Translations under genes and position numbers: made by a program
The notes under the pieces: generated by a model
What the model saw: the letters and a program-made list of their open reading frames with translations, nothing else
Database searches by the model: none
Told to the model about the DNA's origin: nothing
Shown here: piece after piece, positions 17,989 to 28,116 of the stretch
Numbering within the stretch: position 1 is the stretch's first letter
Layout of the letters: each line of letters begins with the position of its first letter
NCBI GenBank assembly: GCA_019694255.1
Contig: JAIBCI010000085.1
Location: forward strand, 1 to 56,065
Origin: Saprospiraceae bacterium
GTDB lineage: Bacteria > Bacteroidota > Bacteroidia > Chitinophagales > Saprospiraceae
Length of the DNA: 56,065 nucleotides
Direction: 5' to 3'

Positions 17989-20900
17989 ATGAGAAAAGCA
18001 AATTATACAACAATGATTACTCTGAATCGTGCAGAACTAGCTGCCATACAATTGAGCAAATGGATGCTTTGTATACTTTTGATTACATTTTTATGTAATG
18101 TGTCTGCTAATTCACAAACATTCACAGCCAGAAATGCTTCCGATACCAGTGTTTGCATTGGTTCAACCGGCACTATTTATGATGTCAATGCGGGTGGGCC
18201 ATGGATCTTCAGCCTTTCCGGTGGAGGTCAGATCACAGCAACAACTTCGACCTCTGTATTCATTGACTGGGGGAATACCAGTGGGATATATACTATTACT
18301 GCTGTCAATGGAGGTACAATATTGACCAGAACTGTGACAGTGGAGGGAAATGCCTCCTTGGCATGCGATGATCTTATACATTTATCACTTGATGGTAATT
18401 GCCGTGCTGTGATAACTGCAGGTATAGTTCTTGAAGGATCAAATTATCCGGAAGATTCATATACGGTTGTTGTATATGATGAAACCAATCACGTGATTCC
18501 AGGTGGTGCCATTAACGGATCATACCTTGGAAAGAAACTTAAGGTACAGGTTACGCATCTCTGCAGTAATATTACCTGTTGGGGTTATGTCCTGATTGAA
18601 GATAAATATATTCCGAATTTGGTATGCAGGGTCGATACACCCAGACTCAGCTGTACTGCGGATGTTAGACCTGAAACGGTGGGATTTCCATTGCCGCCAG
18701 GAGCAACATGGACTGCGGTTGCAGGAAAAGAAGGTTGCTACACTGTAAAGAACTTTGATTTATGTTGTGATGTGGAATTGTGCTATTATGATGTGTACAC
18801 TAAAAATGGATGCAATGTAGTGCCTTATGCCCAGTATAATAGATACTGGACTGCTAAGGATTGCAAAGGCAACTCGACCAGTTGTTCTGAAGTTTTTTAC
18901 ATAAACCAGGGTATCCTGGATAACGTAGTCTGTCCGCCGAGTTATGATGGTTTGGCAAGGCCTTTCCTGGAGTGCGATAGTCTAAAATATCCAACCGGTC
19001 CATATCCGGCGGGTTGGAACGCCTTGCCTGATGGAAATCCTTCTCCATACGATTATGTAAATGAAAAAGGTCAACTTATTTGGAAGGGTACCGGATTTCC
19101 AACCGGTGTGAATTGCGATCATTTTGCTGTGACGTATAAAGATCTCAAAATTCCGGTTTGTGGAAATTCATTTAAAGTATTCCGTAACTGGAAAATCTTT
19201 GATTGGTGTACCGGAAGAATAATTGAATGCAACCAATTAATCAAGGTCGCTGATAACAAAAAGCCAGTGATTTCCTGTCGTGGCAATTATATGGTTTTTC
19301 CAACTGATTATTATTCATGTACTGGCACAGCGATTGTTTCAGGACCTGAATTCATTGCTGATTGTTCAACATACAAGTTAGAAGTTTCATACAAAAAAGC
19401 AACTCCTAACGGCAACCCTGAAGAAGGGGACTTTAGAACAACCGGTATAAATTATCTGCCAGATGGTAGGGTAAGCATACCTGGTCTTCTGCAGGATACA
19501 TCCTGGGTTCGTTATACCGTAATTGATGCTTGCGGCAACTCAACCAACTGTACAGTGGAAGTAATTATTGAAGATAACCTGAAGCCCGTGGCTGTTTGTG
19601 ATGAGACGACGGTGGTTACTTTAGGTGATGGCGGAACCGCTAAAGTGTTCGCTACTTCATTGGATCAGGGAAGTTTTGATAACTGCACCGTTGATTCATT
19701 GCTCGTTAGAAGAATGACAGATAATTGCGGAGTTGCCGGCAATACAAGCTTTGGTCCTTCGGTGTCCTTCTGTTGCGAAGATGTGGCTAATAATCCAATC
19801 CAGGTAGTTTTGAGAGTAAAAGACAAGAGAGGCAACTATAATGATTGCATGGTTCTAGTAACCGTTCAGGATAAAATAGCTCCAACCATTAACTGTCCAA
19901 AAGATATAACAGTTAATTGTACAGCTGATATTTACAATCTAAATGTTACTGGTAATGCAACTGCAACGGATAATTGCGGAGCACCAAAGGTTAGTTATAA
20001 AGACGATTCATTGAATTTCAAATGTTCTATCGGAACAATCATACGTCATTGGAGAGCGGAGGATGCAGGTGGCAGGTTTGCATTATGCGATCAGCGGATT
20101 AGCATTATTGATAATAATCCTTTAACGCTGGCTCAAATTAGTTTTCCTGCCAACACTACGGTAAATGGTTGTGTATTGGCTGATGCAGATCCTTCACGGA
20201 CCGGTAAGCCAACCTGGCCTTCAAAACCTTGTGCATCAATTATTTCTGGCTATGATGATGAAAAATTCTATAATATTGATAATTCATGCATTAAAATTAT
20301 CAGGCACTGGAAAGTAATTGACTGGTGTACGTATGATGTCAATAATCCGAATTCTGCAGGTGTTTTTACGAAGGATCAGACGATTAAAGTCACGAATAGC
20401 GGAAAGCCTTCGCTTCATGCTTCAACCTGTGCATCCAAAGTGATTAGCTCTATTGCATCAGATTGTTCTGGCTTCGTTGATCTGGCGGGTTATGCTACTG
20501 ATGATTGTACCGATAGTCTGCAGCTTACCTGGACATTCGCCATTGATTTGGATAACAACGGTGTTGTGGAAATAAATGGTGCAACGAGAAATGCCTCCGG
20601 CAACTATCGTTCAGGAAATCACCGTATACGCTGGACAGTAACGGACGCCTGCGGCAATTCAAGCACTTGTGATCAATTGTTTTCTGTCAAAGACGGTAAG
20701 GCACCAACGCCTTTCTGCAGGGCAGGACTTATAACTGTTGTGATGGCAACGAATGGTTCAGTAACAGTAAAGGCTTCAGATTTCAATGAAAAAAGTGAAG
20801 ACAATTGTACACCAAAAAATAAACTTCGTTATTCATTTTCTGAAAATGTCAATGACACTTCCCGTACATACAGATGCTCAGATATTCCCAATGGAATTTC

Positions 20901-22263
20901 CAGGGATACGCTGGTTAAGGTTTATGTCACTGATAGTACCGGAAATCAGGATTTCTGTCAAGTTACACTTACGCTTCAGGACAATGCTGGAAATGCTTGT
21001 CCAAATAAGGTTGGTGGAACGATTGCAGGTCTGGTGAAGGCAAATAATACCGAATTGTTAAAAAATGCAACAATTGAGCTTTTACAGTCACAGAATGTAG
21101 TCGCTCAGATGTCAACACTTGATGAAGGTGCCTATACTTTCAACGATCTGGCTGAGAATCTTGACTACAATATTCATCCTGTTAAAAATGATGATGCGCT
21201 CAATGGTCTGACGACAGCGGACATTGTTCTGATTCAAAAGCATATACTCGGTAAGGAAATATTCGATAATCCTAACAAGTATATTGCTGCAGATCTTAAC
21301 AACTCTAAATCCATTACCTCTGCAGATATCGCAGAACTCAGGAAGCTGATTTTAGGTATTAAAACTACTATGGGCGGTACGCAAAAATCCTGGAGGTTTA
21401 TTGCGATGCCTGCTCAATTTGAAGACGTCACCAATCCTTGGTCCGGTGGCTGGAAGGAAGACATTGCCGTTCATAATTTGAAAGGAAATTCATATGACAA
21501 TAATTTCTACGGAATTAAGATCGGTGATATCAATCAGTCAGCCAAGACCAACTTATTGACAAAAGTGACTTCCCGTACCGCAGGAAGAATATACCTTGAG
21601 CTGGATAACCAGGATTTATCAACTGCAGATCGAATTAATGTGCCTGTATACGGACGTTGGGATGGCGACATATTCGGATTTCAATTAGCCTGGAAGTATG
21701 ATGAGCGTAAGATTGAAATTGTCGACATGTTGCCTGGTATTATGGATATAAGGCAAAGTAACTTTAATCTCGCTGATGCTGACAATGGCATCGTAAGAAT
21801 GAGTTGGAATAGTGATAAGCCTATGTCTGCAAGCATAGAACCATTGTTCTATCTTGTAATAAAGCCTCGTTACGGTAGTGTTAATCCTTCAAAAATGCTA
21901 AGTACCTCCAGCGAAAATATGCAGACTGAAGCTTATAATGATAAGTTGGAGGAACTGGAAATAGAACTTCGCGTAAGAAATTCAGGTGCTACCCTTAATT
22001 CATTTGAATTGTTTCAGAATACACCGAACCCATTCAATGAATCAACAACTATTACGTTCCGTTCTATTCAACCTGCAGACGTATCACTGAAAATTCAGGA
22101 TGTGTCAGGAAGAACCATTGTTGTAAAAAATGTGAAGGCATTGGCTGGGCTTAATCACGTAACATTTGGACAAGAGGAATTAAATGGACTGACCGGAGTA
22201 TATTACTATACCCTGGAGACTCCTTCATACTTGGCCACACGTAAGATGGTTCTGGCAAGATAA
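17989..22263 (+). CDS. giant Cys-rich surface protein with dockerin, cohesin-like and T9SS domains (copy 3)
   Basis: This 1424-aa protein is the third tandem paralog. The leader is long; the hydrophobic stretch is at about residues 25-42, before NSQT. The start could be a later ATG (MITLNRAEL or MLCILL). Then come a PKD-like domain (about 45-120), the Cys-rich beta-sandwich array (about 125-1000), and a carboxypeptidase-regulatory-like module (about 1010-1062). A dockerin-like doublet follows (about 1063-1122; NGLTTADIVLIQKHILG, ADLNNSKSITSADIAELRK), then a cohesin-like domain (about 1195-1315) and a T9SS type A sorting domain beginning NTPNPFN (about 1335-1424). The start context ATTTTAGAAAATG resembles that of copy 1. 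A strong terminator follows the stop, so it closes the array. The function is inferred to be structural or adhesive. Confidence 0.88.
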   Translation: MRKANYTTMITLNRAELAAIQLSKWMLCILLITFLCNVSANSQTFTARNASDTSVCIGSTGTIYDVNAGGPWIFSLSGGGQITATTSTSVFIDWGNTSGIYTITAVNGGTILTRTVTVEGNASLACDDLIHLSLDGNCRAVITAGIVLEGSNYPEDSYTVVVYDETNHVIPGGAINGSYLGKKLKVQVTHLCSNITCWGYVLIEDKYIPNLVCRVDTPRLSCTADVRPETVGFPLPPGATWTAVAGKEGCYTVKNFDLCCDVELCYYDVYTKNGCNVVPYAQYNRYWTAKDCKGNSTSCSEVFYINQGILDNVVCPPSYDGLARPFLECDSLKYPTGPYPAGWNALPDGNPSPYDYVNEKGQLIWKGTGFPTGVNCDHFAVTYKDLKIPVCGNSFKVFRNWKIFDWCTGRIIECNQLIKVADNKKPVISCRGNYMVFPTDYYSCTGTAIVSGPEFIADCSTYKLEVSYKKATPNGNPEEGDFRTTGINYLPDGRVSIPGLLQDTSWVRYTVIDACGNSTNCTVEVIIEDNLKPVAVCDETTVVTLGDGGTAKVFATSLDQGSFDNCTVDSLLVRRMTDNCGVAGNTSFGPSVSFCCEDVANNPIQVVLRVKDKRGNYNDCMVLVTVQDKIAPTINCPKDITVNCTADIYNLNVTGNATATDNCGAPKVSYKDDSLNFKCSIGTIIRHWRAEDAGGRFALCDQRISIIDNNPLTLAQISFPANTTVNGCVLADADPSRTGKPTWPSKPCASIISGYDDEKFYNIDNSCIKIIRHWKVIDWCTYDVNNPNSAGVFTKDQTIKVTNSGKPSLHASTCASKVISSIASDCSGFVDLAGYATDDCTDSLQLTWTFAIDLDNNGVVEINGATRNASGNYRSGNHRIRWTVTDACGNSSTCDQLFSVKDGKAPTPFCRAGLITVVMATNGSVTVKASDFNEKSEDNCTPKNKLRYSFSENVNDTSRTYRCSDIPNGISRDTLVKVYVTDSTGNQDFCQVTLTLQDNAGNACPNKVGGTIAGLVKANNTELLKNATIELLQSQNVVAQMSTLDEGAYTFNDLAENLDYNIHPVKNDDALNGLTTADIVLIQKHILGKEIFDNPNKYIAADLNNSKSITSADIAELRKLILGIKTTMGGTQKSWRFIAMPAQFEDVTNPWSGGWKEDIAVHNLKGNSYDNNFYGIKIGDINQSAKTNLLTKVTSRTAGRIYLELDNQDLSTADRINVPVYGRWDGDIFGFQLAWKYDERKIEIVDMLPGIMDIRQSNFNLADADNGIVRMSWNSDKPMSASIEPLFYLVIKPRYGSVNPSKMLSTSSENMQTEAYNDKLEELEIELRVRNSGATLNSFELFQNTPNPFNESTTITFRSIQPADVSLKIQDVSGRTIVVKNVKALAGLNHVTFGQEELNGLTGVYYYTLETPSYLATRKMVLAR

Positions 22264-22328
22264 CTTTATCTTGATCTGAAAGCCTTGTTGAAGATGGTGT
22301 GAATTATTATCAATCGGTTTAATCATAG

Positions 22329-22359
22329 GAAGTGTCCCGGAGACGGGACACTTCTTTTT
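22329..22359 (+). terminator. Rho-independent terminator closing the surface-protein array
   Basis: An 11-bp perfect stem (GAAGTGTCCCG / CGGGACACTTC) with a GAGA loop and five following T residues, 65 nt after the stop of copy 3. Confidence 0.9.
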
Positions 22360-22412
22360 CATTTAAAAGAGGTTTTATTTTATGTCTTTCTTTTAAATCA
22401 TTATATTACAAA

Positions 22413-24104
22413 ATGATGAAAGAAAATAAAATTTGGATTGTTGTATTACTTTTGGCTAGACTGAAAATATCAGCTCAAAACTGAAATATTTTTGGCAGGG
22501 GCAATTCCAGGAATGGGTATTCCAGAATGTCAGGTATAAAAGATTTTAATTCTCCAGACTGGGTTATTCACAATGCAGGTATTTCCACACTGGGCAATGC
22601 AGTTTATAGTCAAGGTAACCGATTTGTTACTTCTGGGATTACTTTTAGTCCTTATAAGGGTTCTATTGAATGTCGAAATCTAAAAGATGGCTCATTACTT
22701 TAGAATTCACCATTTATTTCAGTAAGTTCTATTCTTTATTGCGTTAGATTTACACAAGATGCGTTATATGCATGTGATTATTCTGACGGCAGTATTTATG
22801 CGCTGAGGATTGAATATGGAAATGTTCTGTGGAAACCAGAGGTCAAAACAACCACTTTCGGTGCATGGCCAGGCATTGTGTTCGCTTGTAACGTTGATCC
22901 TATTCTTGCACGTAAATCAGAAGAAACTAGATTTACAATTAGGCTAGACCATCTTTCCGGCAAATTGATTTGGAGCAATAAGACCATAATTGCCGTTACT
23001 CCCAATCCATCGCTCGCAGTCAGCGATGTTAAAGTTTACCGGATTTCCGGGGGCATTACTGTCCCAGTTGTTCTGACAGCAATCGTCATTCAATCAGGCC
23101 GGACAGTTTATTCCTCATTACCATTACCAGGTGATCCGGATCAGGAAAATCCAATAGTGCTAGGTGAGGACGGAATGATTTATTTCTGGAGGGACAACGG
23201 AGCATTTAACGCTTATCGTGACAATGGTTCTTCATTTGATAAAGCCTGGGTATATCAACCAGTTCAAACGACTGGCGCCGCTTTAAATGGTAATATGGCA
23301 ATTGGTCCAAACGGCAATATTTTTTTTATTTGATATTGATCATTTGGTCCAACTGGATCAGCACACCGGAGATATTTTGGCACTTGGCCCATCAATGCCA
23401 TTGTCACAGTCTTCACTTACCATTAGCTCAGACTCTCTAGTCTATGTCAATGACGGAAAGGGAAATTTCTTAATACTGGATTATAATTTAAATCAAAAAG
23501 AAGCTTTGGCCGCTTCCGGAAATGTCTATTGTAATCCGTCATTGTCCCGAGAAGGCGTAATGATCATCACACAAGCTGGCAACAAAATTAGTGCATTTAA
23601 GTCAGCTGTGCGAAGGTCACCAGTTGCAGATTTTACAGTAAGTCGCAGCATCATTAACTTCAGTGAATCTTTAGACTTTTTTAGAAATGTCTTCTTACCA
23701 AGCAGATTCCTTTAAATGGATATTTGAAGGCGCAGACACAAGAATATCTTATGAAAGGAATCCTGTGGGAATTCGATATCCTGTTGTAGGTGAGTATCAA
23801 GTTTCACTTTAGGTGATAAATGCATACGGATCAAATAGATTGGGGCGAGCATGTTTTATAACTGTACTGCCTATTGTTCTTAATTAGGATATTACAAATC
23901 CTCGCTTTTTTGTATATCCCGTCCCTGCTCATAACATTCTTATGATAAGAAGACAGGAGGAATACAAGACTGAAAATCTTAAGGGGCAAAGGATTAAAGA
24001 AGGTTTTATAGGAGCTGGATCTACATCATTAGCTTTAGATGGGATAGATTCAGGCATTTAGTTTTTCTCTTGGAGGCGAATATGTTCGTTTTATAGTAGC
24101 CTAA
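22413..24104 (+). pseudogene. decayed T9SS-exported PQQ-propeller/PKD protein gene
   Basis: An ATG at 22413 opens a signal-peptide-like leader (MKENKIWIVVLLLARL...SAQN), but TGA at 22482 and TAG at 22701 interrupt the frame. The frame then reads a PQQ/propeller-like segment (open 22878-23333) until a shift at a T8 run (23320-23327). The following frame (open to 23715) continues the same protein into a PKD-like domain. A second shift near 23680-23690 restores SSYQADSFKWIFEGADT, then TAG at 23810 replaces a codon in 'VSL-VINAYGS'. The end reads as a T9SS sorting domain (VYPVPAHNIL, then NLKGQRIKEGF), again broken by a TAG before GGEYVRFIV. At least four stops and two shifts mean real decay, not one sequencing error. 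The original was probably a secreted repeat protein. Confidence 0.8.
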
Positions 24105-24121
24105 ATATTCAGCTATTTGTT

Positions 24122-24832
24122 TTATAGTTTTTTCTTTTCTATCATCGTTTCAATTTCATCCTTATAATTATTCCCAATGGGAATTACCCTTGCCTGTCCC
24201 TTGATCATAACCTCAATATTGTTGCCCTGAACAGCGCTAATCTGGTCAAAGTTGACTATGAAGGAGCGGTGTGCTCTCAAGAAAATATCTTTTGGTAGTT
24301 TTTCATCCAGTGATTTCATGGTCTGGAGCGTAATTATTCGTGATTGGGGAGTGTGAATTATTACATAATCCTTCAAGCCTTCTATGTAAATGATTTCGTC
24401 AAAATTCAATTTGACAAATTTTTTGTCCGCCTTTACAAAGATAAAGTCCTGATTATTTACACTCTGAATTTTTGTTATTTGATGAGCGCTCGAGTATTTA
24501 TTGACTGAGCGCACAAAGCGTTCGAATGAAACTGGCTTAAGGAGATAATCCAGTGCATTCAGTTCGAAGCCCTGGACAGCGAACTCTGGATATGCAGTTG
24601 TGAAGATCACAGCAGGAGGCTGAGCAAGTGATCGCAGAAAGTCAGTTCCTTTAAGTGATGGCATCTCAATATCGAGAAACATCAATTCGACTTGTTCGTT
24701 CTGAAGAATCCTGTTGGCTTCCATTGCATTAGTGCATCTGGCTACCAGATGCATTTGATCCAGTTGTGATATATAGGATTCCAGAATATCCAGTGCTAAT
24801 GGTTCATCATCGACAATGATCGTCTTAATCAT
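24122..24832 (-). CDS. LytTR-family response regulator
   Basis: This 236-aa protein has a receiver domain (1-120) with Asp8/Asp9, phospho-acceptor Asp54 in FLDIEMP, and Lys99 in YLLKP. A LytTR DNA-binding domain follows (about 130-232), with the FLRAHRSFIVN block typical of the family. It is encoded 8 nt downstream of the LytS/YehU-like kinase and the two form one operon. Target genes are unknown. LytTR regulators bind direct-repeat sites, and none was identified here. The neighbouring pseudogene and surface genes are not shown to be regulated by it. Confidence 0.93.
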   Translation of the reverse strand: MIKTIIVDDEPLALDILESYISQLDQMHLVARCTNAMEANRILQNEQVELMFLDIEMPSLKGTDFLRSLAQPPAVIFTTAYPEFAVQGFELNALDYLLKPVSFERFVRSVNKYSSAHQITKIQSVNNQDFIFVKADKKFVKLNFDEIIYIEGLKDYVIIHTPQSRIITLQTMKSLDEKLPKDIFLRAHRSFIVNFDQISAVQGNNIEVMIKGQARVIPIGNNYKDEIETMIEKKKL

Positions 24833-24840
24833 AGATTTAT

Positions 24841-25869
24841 TTATTTTATCTTAAGGGTTAAATTGATAATAAACTGATCCGGCTCATCACTGATGTTAAG
24901 CCTATGCATATCAGGGTATATCAGTTCAAGGCGTTTGCGGACATTGGTCAGTCCAATACCACCAGAGGGCTTGCTTCTTCCGAAACCAGGCATGTCCATT
25001 GATTTGGAATTGATGATCTGAAAATTAAGTTCGTTAGAAATTCCAAAGTAAATATTAATAAAGGCTGCGCCCTGATGATTGCGTAAGCCGTGTTTAAAGC
25101 TGTTTTCAATAAAGGGGATAAAGAGTAGTGGTGCCACTTTTATGCCTTCTGAATCGCCTTCAATATTTAATTGGATGTTAGCTTCACGACTCAGGCGCAG
25201 CTTCTCCAGATCCAGGTAATTTCTAATGTACTGAATCTCTTTAGAAAGTGGTACTACAGTCTCATTGCATTCGTACAACATATAGCGAAGCATATCAGAG
25301 AGCTTAAGAACCATATCAGGAGCGTATTCAGACTTTTTGAGTGTTAGTGCATACAAGTTATTGAGGGTATTAAATAAAAAATGGGGATTGATTTGATTCT
25401 TGAGAAACTGTAGTTCTGATTCAATCGTGCGCGTCTGTAATGTTTTTTTTTCATTTTGTACCCTGAGCCAGTCGAAGGGTATCCTAATAAGCGAGCTGAC
25501 TGAGCCGACAATTAATAGACTGATAAAGTGAAATTTAGGGTCTGTAATCCATTCTGCACAAGGGCTTGATTCGGACTGACATAAAAACTGATTGATCCAA
25601 AGTTTAAGCGGACTTGCAATCAAACATGTGCCGATTAGCGCACTTATGAACAGAATAAATGAATTGCTTTGGAGAAATTTGGGAAAATACAGATACAGAT
25701 TTAGGTTGGCCACTACAATGTAAAATAGTGTATTCAGAAACGCCCAGGCGATTAAATGTGTCAGTTTCCAGTGCTCGGGACCAATATAGGCCAATATCAG
25801 GAACAGTATCATCCAGATCATGATCTGTGCGGAATTTGCCGGGCTGAATGAGAATCTATTGCCGTCCAT
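24841..25869 (-). CDS. LytS/YehU-type sensor histidine kinase
   Basis: This membrane kinase has about four N-terminal membrane helices (about 18-130). A short linker leads to the His_kinase domain, with phospho-acceptor His163 in NQINPHFLFNTLN. The ATPase domain has the N-box FIENSFKHG and the G-box GGIGLTNVRKRLE. It should phosphorylate the LytTR regulator encoded immediately downstream. The start was set at ATG 25869 (MDGNRFSFSP, 342 aa). The longer frame up to 25935 begins with GTG and adds 22 residues that look less plausible. The sensed signal is unknown, as no extracellular sensor domain is present. Confidence 0.9.
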   Translation of the reverse strand: MDGNRFSFSPANSAQIMIWMILFLILAYIGPEHWKLTHLIAWAFLNTLFYIVVANLNLYLYFPKFLQSNSFILFISALIGTCLIASPLKLWINQFLCQSESSPCAEWITDPKFHFISLLIVGSVSSLIRIPFDWLRVQNEKKTLQTRTIESELQFLKNQINPHFLFNTLNNLYALTLKKSEYAPDMVLKLSDMLRYMLYECNETVVPLSKEIQYIRNYLDLEKLRLSREANIQLNIEGDSEGIKVAPLLFIPFIENSFKHGLRNHQGAAFINIYFGISNELNFQIINSKSMDMPGFGRSKPSGGIGLTNVRKRLELIYPDMHRLNISDEPDQFIINLTLKIK

Positions 25870-26053
25870 GATATTTCGTAAAAGTGTAAAAATACAGCAA
25901 GCTAAAGCGGAGTGGCTATTTATTAGATGAAACACTATTTACTGTCGACTATTCAGGGCTCCAAGAATAATTTGGTAACCTTAGAACCTGTTATCATTTG
26001 CTTTGGCGAAACTTTCTATTGGTCTTTTGGTTATTACTTTCTATTTTTCAGCC

Positions 26054-26632
26054 ATGGAAGAAAGACAGGTGCTACATCATCCCGAACTTGAAGGATATTT
26101 CTCGGGAATTCTGAAGACTGTTGGGGAGGATGTCAGCAGGGAAGGTCTTATCAAGACACCGGGCAGAGCCGCTAAAGCCATTGAATTTCTGACCAGGGGA
26201 TACCATCAGGATCCTGAACAAATTCTGCGTTCAGCCTTGTTCAGGGAAGATTTCAGCGAGATGGTAATTGTTCGAGATATAGAACTCTACAGCTTGTGTG
26301 AACATCACATGTTACCATTCTTTGGCAAGGTTCATGTTGCATATATTCCAAACGGTCATATTGTGGGATTAAGTAAGATTCCCCGATTAGTAGACGTATT
26401 TGCCCGCCGGCTACAGGTGCAGGAAAGGCTCACAGGAGAAATTTTGTCATGCCTTGACAAGACGCTGAAGCCTCATGGTGCGGCGGTGGTCATTGAAGCA
26501 AGACATATGTGTATGATGATGCGGGGGGTCCAAAAACAAAACAGCCTTACCACAAGCTCTGCATTTACTGGTGTTTTCAAAAGTTTTGAAACAAGAAATG
26601 AATTTTTAAATTTATTAAATAAACAATCCTGA
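26054..26632 (+). CDS. folE: GTP cyclohydrolase I
   Basis: This 192-aa enzyme converts GTP to 7,8-dihydroneopterin triphosphate, the first step of folate/pterin synthesis. The start is ATG 26054 (MEERQVLHH); an upstream TTG frame adds an unlikely hydrophobic stretch. Zinc ligands are Cys82, His85 (CEHHMLPF) and Cys153 ([11 protein letters not shown]). The 3- and 71-residue spacings match E. coli FolE Cys110, His113 and Cys181. The stop overlaps the fabD start by one base (TGATG), so it is translationally coupled to fabD. Confidence 0.96.
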   Translation: MEERQVLHHPELEGYFSGILKTVGEDVSREGLIKTPGRAAKAIEFLTRGYHQDPEQILRSALFREDFSEMVIVRDIELYSLCEHHMLPFFGKVHVAYIPNGHIVGLSKIPRLVDVFARRLQVQERLTGEILSCLDKTLKPHGAAVVIEARHMCMMMRGVQKQNSLTTSSAFTGVFKSFETRNEFLNLLNKQS

Positions 26633-27519
26633 TGTCTACTGTCGCGTATTTATTTCCAGGTCAGGCAAGCCAGTTTGTTGGCATGGGTCGGACACTTTAT
26701 GAGAATGATACAAGAGCCCGTGAGCTTTTTGAGTTAGCCAATGAAATCCTGGGATTCCGGATTTCAGATATCATGTTCGAAGGGACAGAAGAGCAGCTCA
26801 AGCAGACCGATATTACACAGCCTTCTGTTTATATTCACAGTATTATCAGCGCGAGGGTCCAGGACAAGCCTGCTGATGCTTTTGCCGTTGCCGGCCATTC
26901 GCTGGGTGAATTTTCTGCCTTGGTTGCGGCAGGGGTATTAAGTTTTGAGGATGGTCTCAGACTTGTCCGCATAAGGGCTTCAGCGATGCAAAAGGCCTGT
27001 GTTCAGAATCCGGGTACCATGGCTGCGGTTGTCGGCCTGACCGATGAACAAATTGAAGAGGTGTGTGCCGGAATAACCGATGAAATCGTCATACCTGCAA
27101 ATTATAATTGTCCTGGTCAACTAGTTATTTCAGGGAGCCTTGAAGGAATCAAAATCGCGGAAGAAAGGCTTGCTGCGGCCGGGGCTAAGAAAGTAATCAT
27201 CCTCCAGGTTGGAGGAGCCTTTCATTCGCCGCTCATGGAACCGGCTAGAGTTGAGCTGGCAGATGCTATTGAAGCTATCAATTTTCATCAGCCGCTTTTT
27301 CCAATATACCAGAATGTCGATGCCCTCCCTCACCGGGAAGCGTTAGAAATTAAAGCTAACCTGGTGGCCCAGTTAACCTCTCCCGTCAAATGGACCCAGA
27401 TTATGAAGAATTTGATTGCTGATGGTGCGACGGAGTTTGTGGAAGTAGGGGGTAATGGTACCGTATTGTCCGGTTTCTTAAAGAGAATAGACAGGAATTT
27501 ACCTGTTTCTGCAATATAA
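26632..27519 (+). CDS. fabD: malonyl-CoA:ACP transacylase
   Basis: This 295-aa enzyme moves malonyl from CoA to acyl carrier protein to start fatty acid elongation. It begins with the FPGQASQFVGMG motif. Catalytic Ser90 sits in GHSLGE, and His198 in GGAFHSPLM completes the dyad. The length is close to the family norm (about 300). It starts inside the folE stop codon (TGATG) and is followed by the yqgE-like gene 23 nt on. The pairing with folE is not functional in an obvious way; it looks like an operon of convenience. Confidence 0.96.
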   Translation: MSTVAYLFPGQASQFVGMGRTLYENDTRARELFELANEILGFRISDIMFEGTEEQLKQTDITQPSVYIHSIISARVQDKPADAFAVAGHSLGEFSALVAAGVLSFEDGLRLVRIRASAMQKACVQNPGTMAAVVGLTDEQIEEVCAGITDEIVIPANYNCPGQLVISGSLEGIKIAEERLAAAGAKKVIILQVGGAFHSPLMEPARVELADAIEAINFHQPLFPIYQNVDALPHREALEIKANLVAQLTSPVKWTQIMKNLIADGATEFVEVGGNGTVLSGFLKRIDRNLPVSAI

Positions 27520-27542
27520 TAACTTCACACGCTGTTGATCAT

Positions 27543-28097
27543 ATGATGCAAATAGACAAAGGTGATATGCTGATTGCGGAGCCGTTTATGCTTGATCCTA
27601 ATTTCAAGCGCGCAGCGGTACTGATCGTAGATCACGAAGACGATCTGGGTAGTGTAGGGTTTGTTCTAAATAAAAAAAGCCCTTACAAAATTGAAGAATT
27701 GCTTGATGATATTGGCGATTTTGAGGGCGATGTTTATTATGGTGGTCCGGTTGCCAACAATATTCTTCATTTTTTGCATAATGTTGGTGATATGGTTGAG
27801 GATTCCCTTGGAATCTGCCGCGGAGTATATTGGGGAGGTGATTTTACGGCATTTAAATTTCTTATGGCGCAAGGCCTAATTAAACCCGAGAACGTGCGTT
27901 TCTTTTTGGGTTATAGTGGTTGGTCACCTCATCAGTTGAGCGATGAGATAAAGGAAGGGTCATGGATCATTGAGGAGATGGATTCCAACTATCTTTTTAA
28001 AACCGACCCGGAGAATTTATGGAAAGTGATTCTGCAATCCAAAGGAGAAGCATACAGTGCACTGAGTCAGATTGACGGAGATTATATCAATAATTAA
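27543..28097 (+). CDS. yqgE: YqgE/AlgH family protein (DUF179)
   Basis: This 184-aa protein has the DUF179 pattern: GDMLIAEPFMLDPNFKRA near the N-terminus, the GFVLNK segment, YYGGPV, and the FFLGYSGWSPHQL block at about residues 119-131. The molecular role of this widespread family is still unclear, and the AlgH name comes from a link to alginate regulation in Pseudomonas. It is a soluble cytoplasmic protein. Two ATGs in a row (27543 and 27546) make the exact start ambiguous by one residue. Confidence 0.92.
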   Translation: MMQIDKGDMLIAEPFMLDPNFKRAAVLIVDHEDDLGSVGFVLNKKSPYKIEELLDDIGDFEGDVYYGGPVANNILHFLHNVGDMVEDSLGICRGVYWGGDFTAFKFLMAQGLIKPENVRFFLGYSGWSPHQLSDEIKEGSWIIEEMDSNYLFKTDPENLWKVILQSKGEAYSALSQIDGDYINN

Positions 28098-28116
28098 CAC
28101 GTACTAAGACTTTATT

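Noticed and set aside
8908-22263. idea that the giant proteins are part of a cellulosome
   Set aside because: No glycoside hydrolase or carbohydrate-binding domain is visible in the window; only dockerin- and cohesin-like domains are present.
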